Below the pieces are notes generated by a model. It did no database searches. It saw only the letters and a program-made list of their open reading frames with translations, and was not told the DNA's origin. From JAULUH01 sp032111745 (GTDB taxonomy: Bacteria > Chloroflexota > Anaerolineae > JAAEKA01): a DNA stretch of 16,377 bases. Position 1 is the first letter of the stretch. Each line of letters begins with the position of its first letter. The position numbers were made by a program, and so were the translations under genes. Shown in pieces: positions 13,050 through 16,377 of this stretch. The stretch spans positions 1 to 16,377 of the forward strand of contig JAULUH010000525.1 of assembly GCA_032111745.1 (NCBI GenBank), given 5' to 3'.

Positions 13050-16000
13050 TCACTGGGGGATGATGGTGCTGTCGAATAGTGGGCCGTCGTCCACGGCGGC
13101 CCCATTCTTGCCCTGGCTCTTGGGCACGCCGACCTTCACCACACCGGAGCAGGTGTTGCCCGCGGTGTCGGTGGCGGTGAAGAAGACGTGGTAGACGCGG
13201 CCATTGCCGCCGCCATCGCGCTCGGCGCGCAGGAGGGCCGTGGAGGTGCCTACACCTTCCCCATCCGGGGCGGTGTCGCCGTCGCCGGTGCCGTTCACGG
13301 GCTCATCTTGGTAGATGGCGTCCACGGTAATGGTGGCATCGCCATCTGGGTCGGTGACACCCATGATCTGCACCTCGACCATGTGGTGATTCACTGGCCA
13401 GAGGGTGTCGGGGCTGGCGTAGGCGGCGGAGCAGACTGGCGGCCCGTTCAGGTCCAGGCCGACGAGGATGGGATCATGGTCCGAGGCCCGAGAGGCGTTG
13501 GACTCGTAGATGGGCAGGGACGTCGACTCCCGCTCGAAAGAGGACTCGTTGCCAACATCCAGGATATCGTCGTTGTAGTCGAAGACCGGGATCTCGTCGG
13601 CGTTGATATGCCAGGCGGTGACGCCGGTGACCTGGGCCCGCAGGGGGGTGTTGGCCAGGGCGTGGTCCAGGTAGCCGAGCTGTCCGTCGAAGACGTAGCT
13701 GTAGGCCGAGGGGCCGAGCAGGGCATCGAGCAGGTCGGTGTAGTCGTCGGCGGTGCCCAGGAGGTCGTCGGAGCCAGCCTCGATGGTGTCGATGGGATCC
13801 TCGTTGCGATAGGCGTTGAGGTCGCCGATGATCAGGAAATCGGGGTCACCGCTGCTGGTGGGATCGGTGGCCAGCCAGTCGACCATGGCTGCGGCGGCCT
13901 GCCGGCGGACGACGTTGCAGTTGCCCTGGCCGTCGAGGAGGTCGGGATCCCCGTCGGATGTGCAGGCGGAGCCCTTGGACTTCAGGTGGTTGACCACGAC
14001 GGTCAGGCGGGCACCGGTGGCGATCTCCTCGAAGGTCTGGGCGAGGGCGGGGCGGTTCCTGGTCTCAAGGAAGCGGGGATCCACCGCGCTGGTGAGGATG
14101 GCGAAGCTGCCTACCGGGTTGACCGTGGCTGGCCGGTAGAGGAAGGCCACGGCAATCTGGTCGGGGCCGATCACGCCGGTGTCGACGAAGCTGTAGGGGC
14201 CACACTTGGCGTTGACGCCATTGGGGCCGTTGAGCAGGTCAGAGATGGCCACCGGGCCGTTGTTCTCGATCTCGGTCAGGCCCAGGATGTCGGCGTTGAG
14301 CTCGCAGATGGCGGCGGCGGACTTCTCGCGCTGGCGGTTCAGCTCGGCCGTGGAATCGGCGCCGCGGGAGTTGATGGTGGTGAAGTAGTTGAGCACGTTG
14401 AAGCCGGCGACCCGGAAGGAACCACCCACAGGATCGGGCGCTGGCGGGCGCGAGTTGTTGGCGGTGAAGGGGTAAGGGAAGGCCTCCTCCACGGGGCGGA
14501 CCCGCCAGGCATCGGTGCCGCCCTGGCCGGCGAAGGACCAGTGCAGGACGCCGGTCAGGTTGGAGATGCTATCGCCACCGCGGACGCGGTTGGTGATGCT
14601 GAGCCCGGCCCGGGGCCAGAAGTAGGGCTCATCCCCGGCGGGGGTGCTGCCCAGGGCATCGTTCTGGATGTTGTTGTCGTCATCGAGGATGATACGCCGG
14701 GAGTTGAGATCGGCCAGGAAGGCCGCATAGCCGGGCACACTCGGCTCGAAGGCATCGGTGAACTGCGGGGGGCGGGCGTCGGCGGTGAGCACGAGCTGGC
14801 CGTAACGGGCCAGCTCGAAGTACTCGCTGACGACCATAGTATCGGCGAAGGTGACCAGCATGCCCTCGACGTTTTCGAATGTGGCAGGGGCCTTGGTGCT
14901 GCCGGGGGCGGGCAGGTCGAGGGTGGCGGGGGTGGGCAGGGGGTTGCCGGTGCTGACCAGGGCTACGGCGCCGCCGGCCTTGGTGACGTCGATCTGGCTC
15001 ATGGCGAAGAAGTCCACAGGCTGGCCGGTGACCTGGACCTTGTCGCCCACGGCGACGCCCGTGGCGCACGAGCCGCAGAAGACGAAGATGCCCTCGGAGG
15101 TGGCGGGGTCGGCATCGGCGTCGGCGTCCTCCTCCTGGATGAAGAAGCCGCGGAGCTGGTCGCCGCTCTGGTAGTCGGCGACCACCACCGCTTCGACCTT
15201 CGCAAGGGTGGTGATGACGACATCAGGGCCAGAGCCCTGGACGTCGTGGATCTTGACCAGGGGGGGCTGCACGGTGAGGGCGATGGTGGCGCCACTGCTG
15301 CGCGCCTCGGCGTCGGTAACAGTAGCGGGCAGGGTCTTGGCGCCGAGGGTTGTGCTCTGGTCAACCGTGGCCAGGTAAGAGAACACCAGGTCACCGGCAG
15401 TCGCGTCGCCGTTCGTGCCGTCGTCGTAGAAGGGCTGCGGGTTGGCACCGCCGATGGCGGTGAGGTCAGCGCTGACGGCCAGGCCTGTGCTCGGCGGATT
15501 GGCTCCTGGGGTGACGGCCACGGTAAGCAGGGAGGTGCTGCCGGCGTCGACCGCGGCGGGGTTAGCACTGCCAGAGCCGGTGGGTGGCGTGGGCCCGGCG
15601 CACGAGGCGAAGGGTGATGCGGTGTTGCGCGGGGCAGGGGCGCCGGTGGTGAAGTCAGCGGCGTTGTTGTCGGTATCGACACAACCGTTGCTGTTGCGCA
15701 GCGCGGCTGTGGTATTGGACAGAGCCGGTGTAGGAGCGCCTTCGGAGCAATTCGCGGAGCCGAAGCCCACGAAATCCACAATGGTGCCTCCTGCAGGGCA
15801 GGTGCCGCTCAGAGCCGTGGTAGAGTTGGCAAGGGCTACCTTGCCGTTTGTAGCCGACATAGCCACCGTGCCCGTGGCATCTGGCGTGGGCAGGGGCGTG
15901 GTGCCGCCAGACCCTTGAGCTTGCTGGATCAAGTAGTACTGGCCCGGCGCGATAGAGCCGACCAGCGATGTGACTAGCCAGGTGTTGCCCGTCGACGACG

Positions 16001-16223
16001 CATACTGCACGGACCAGCCAACCAGTGATACTGGCGAGGTGCCGCGGTTGAAGAGCTCGACGAAGTCGTGGGTGTAGGTGGCGCCGCTGTTGCCACCGCC
16101 GCCGTACACCTGGCTGATGACGACGTTGGGCGACACGGCCTCAGCCGGCGCGGCTGCGGGGAGGCCGGCGACGGCCAATAGCACCACCAGGGTGGCGAGG
16201 GTGAACCACTTCCTTGTGACCAT
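13050..16223 (-). CDS. Secreted ExeM/NucH-like endonuclease with lamin-tail domain
   Basis: A 1,057-residue exported protein. The signal peptide is residues 1-29 (MVTRKWFTL, a hydrophobic core, then APAEA before VSPN). Next comes a lamin-tail domain (about 31-170: ISQVYGGGGN, DFVELFN, LVGWSVQYAS). A linker and Ig-like stretch to about 320 follows, then an OB-fold/YhcR-like region (about 322-424: VKIHDVQGSG, GDKVQVTG) with an acidic EEDADADADP loop. An exonuclease-endonuclease-phosphatase domain spans about 602-926. Its active-site residues are seen in GFNVLNYF (Asn609), LTEIEN (Glu651/653), NHLKSKG (Asn745, His746), IGDLNAYR (Asp801, Asn803) and SDHDP (Asp915, His916). An Ig/HYR-like module ends the protein, with no sorting signal seen. 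Related proteins are extracellular DNases. The ATG at 16223 has AAAGGAA about 9 nt upstream. Confidence 0.92.
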   Translation of the reverse strand: MVTRKWFTLATLVVLLAVAGLPAAAPAEAVSPNVVISQVYGGGGNSGATYTHDFVELFNRGTSPVSLVGWSVQYASSTGNTWLVTSLVGSIAPGQYYLIQQAQGSGGTTPLPTPDATGTVAMSATNGKVALANSTTALSGTCPAGGTIVDFVGFGSANCSEGAPTPALSNTTAALRNSNGCVDTDNNAADFTTGAPAPRNTASPFASCAGPTPPTGSGSANPAAVDAGSTSLLTVAVTPGANPPSTGLAVSADLTAIGGANPQPFYDDGTNGDATAGDLVFSYLATVDQSTTLGAKTLPATVTDAEARSSGATIALTVQPPLVKIHDVQGSGPDVVITTLAKVEAVVVADYQSGDQLRGFFIQEEDADADADPATSEGIFVFCGSCATGVAVGDKVQVTGQPVDFFAMSQIDVTKAGGAVALVSTGNPLPTPATLDLPAPGSTKAPATFENVEGMLVTFADTMVVSEYFELARYGQLVLTADARPPQFTDAFEPSVPGYAAFLADLNSRRIILDDDNNIQNDALGSTPAGDEPYFWPRAGLSITNRVRGGDSISNLTGVLHWSFAGQGGTDAWRVRPVEEAFPYPFTANNSRPPAPDPVGGSFRVAGFNVLNYFTTINSRGADSTAELNRQREKSAAAICELNADILGLTEIENNGPVAISDLLNGPNGVNAKCGPYSFVDTGVIGPDQIAVAFLYRPATVNPVGSFAILTSAVDPRFLETRNRPALAQTFEEIATGARLTVVVNHLKSKGSACTSDGDPDLLDGQGNCNVVRRQAAAAMVDWLATDPTSSGDPDFLIIGDLNAYRNEDPIDTIEAGSDDLLGTADDYTDLLDALLGPSAYSYVFDGQLGYLDHALANTPLRAQVTGVTAWHINADEIPVFDYNDDILDVGNESSFERESTSLPIYESNASRASDHDPILVGLDLNGPPVCSAAYASPDTLWPVNHHMVEVQIMGVTDPDGDATITVDAIYQDEPVNGTGDGDTAPDGEGVGTSTALLRAERDGGGNGRVYHVFFTATDTAGNTCSGVVKVGVPKSQGKNGAAVDDGPLFDSTIIPQ

Positions 16224-16321
16224 GGATCGGCGTTCCTTTCTGAGGAGAGCGGGCTGGATGGTTGGGACAGGAGGTATGGGCCCTGGCCCAGGAATGGATC
16301 GACGGATGGGGCAACACCACA

Positions 16322-16364
16322 ACGATACCACGGAATCCGCGGCTAAGGGTTAGGGGACGGTTAG
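16322..16364 (-). promoter_or_regulatory. Pho-box-like direct repeats and -10 upstream of the nuclease gene
   Basis: On the minus strand, CTAACC occurs at 16359-16364 and again at 16348-16353. The start-to-start spacing is exactly 11 bp (6-bp unit, 5-bp gap). A third degenerate unit, ATTACA (16370-16375), keeps the same period. A possible -10, TATCGT (16322-16327), lies 20 bp downstream of the last unit, with no -35 hexamer between. Tandem TTAAC-like units at 11-bp period in place of a -35 are how PhoB/PhoP/SphR sites are built. Inference from pattern only. Confidence 0.4.
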
Positions 16365-16377
16365 CGTCTTGTAATCG

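Noticed and set aside
13188..15617. An 809-codon open frame on the plus strand, antisense to the secreted nuclease
   Set aside because: It is rich in low-complexity Gly/Val/Asp, has no recognisable domain, and mirrors a well-supported nuclease gene. Long antisense frames are expected at this GC content.

Overview
The window is 16.4 kb of high-GC bacterial chromosome with tightly packed single-copy metabolic and housekeeping genes. No rRNA, tRNA, CRISPR array, insertion sequence or prophage module was seen. The gene set is a stand-alone molbindin, a HExxH membrane peptidase of the YugP type, a carboxylate/sulfate-type permease with RCK_C domains, a GlcD-GlcE fusion, and a large secreted lamin-tail/EEP nuclease. 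Together with the GC-rich, long-antisense-ORF composition, this fits a Chloroflexota-like organism (Anaerolineae/Caldilineae type). That placement is inference from gene style, with moderate to low confidence.

Layout, left to right. (1) 1-425: the 3' end of a LutC-type LUD protein. (2) 578-2431: typA/bipA, behind its own extended -10 promoter and a 5' hairpin. (3) 2507-2716 (minus): a one-domain molybdate-binding Mop protein, convergent with typA across a perfect 23-bp hairpin. (4) 2951-6765: a two-gene glycolate (2-hydroxyacid) oxidase operon, in which one polypeptide carries both the GlcD and GlcE flavoprotein parts and is followed by the iron-sulfur subunit GlcF. A perfect hairpin closes it at 6795-6820. 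(5) 6844-11492: a minus-strand block holding the Zn peptidase, an AbrB-Doc toxin-antitoxin pair, a DASS/SLC13-type permease with two RCK_C domains, and an orphan LamG/concanavalin-like protein. (6) 11698-12777: class II fructose-bisphosphate aldolase on plus, divergent from the LamG gene. (7) 13050-16223 (minus): a 1,057-aa secreted ExeM/NucH-like nuclease, convergent with the aldolase.

Functional themes. The LUD fragment and GlcDE/GlcF all point to oxidation of small 2-hydroxyacids (lactate, glycolate) with electrons passed to the respiratory chain. The secreted nuclease may scavenge nucleic-acid phosphate. Two 6-bp direct repeats spaced 11 bp apart upstream of it look like a Pho box. The other genes look like independent transcription units.

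The most interesting non-coding signals are: a set of perfect hairpins with 2-5 nt loops, without U-tracts, at gene ends; a small family of stem-TGAA-stem repeats in two intergenic regions; and the leader of typA, which holds a 5' hairpin and a four-codon ORF overlapping the typA start. I found no clearly unprecedented multi-gene system. The findings are ranked accordingly.
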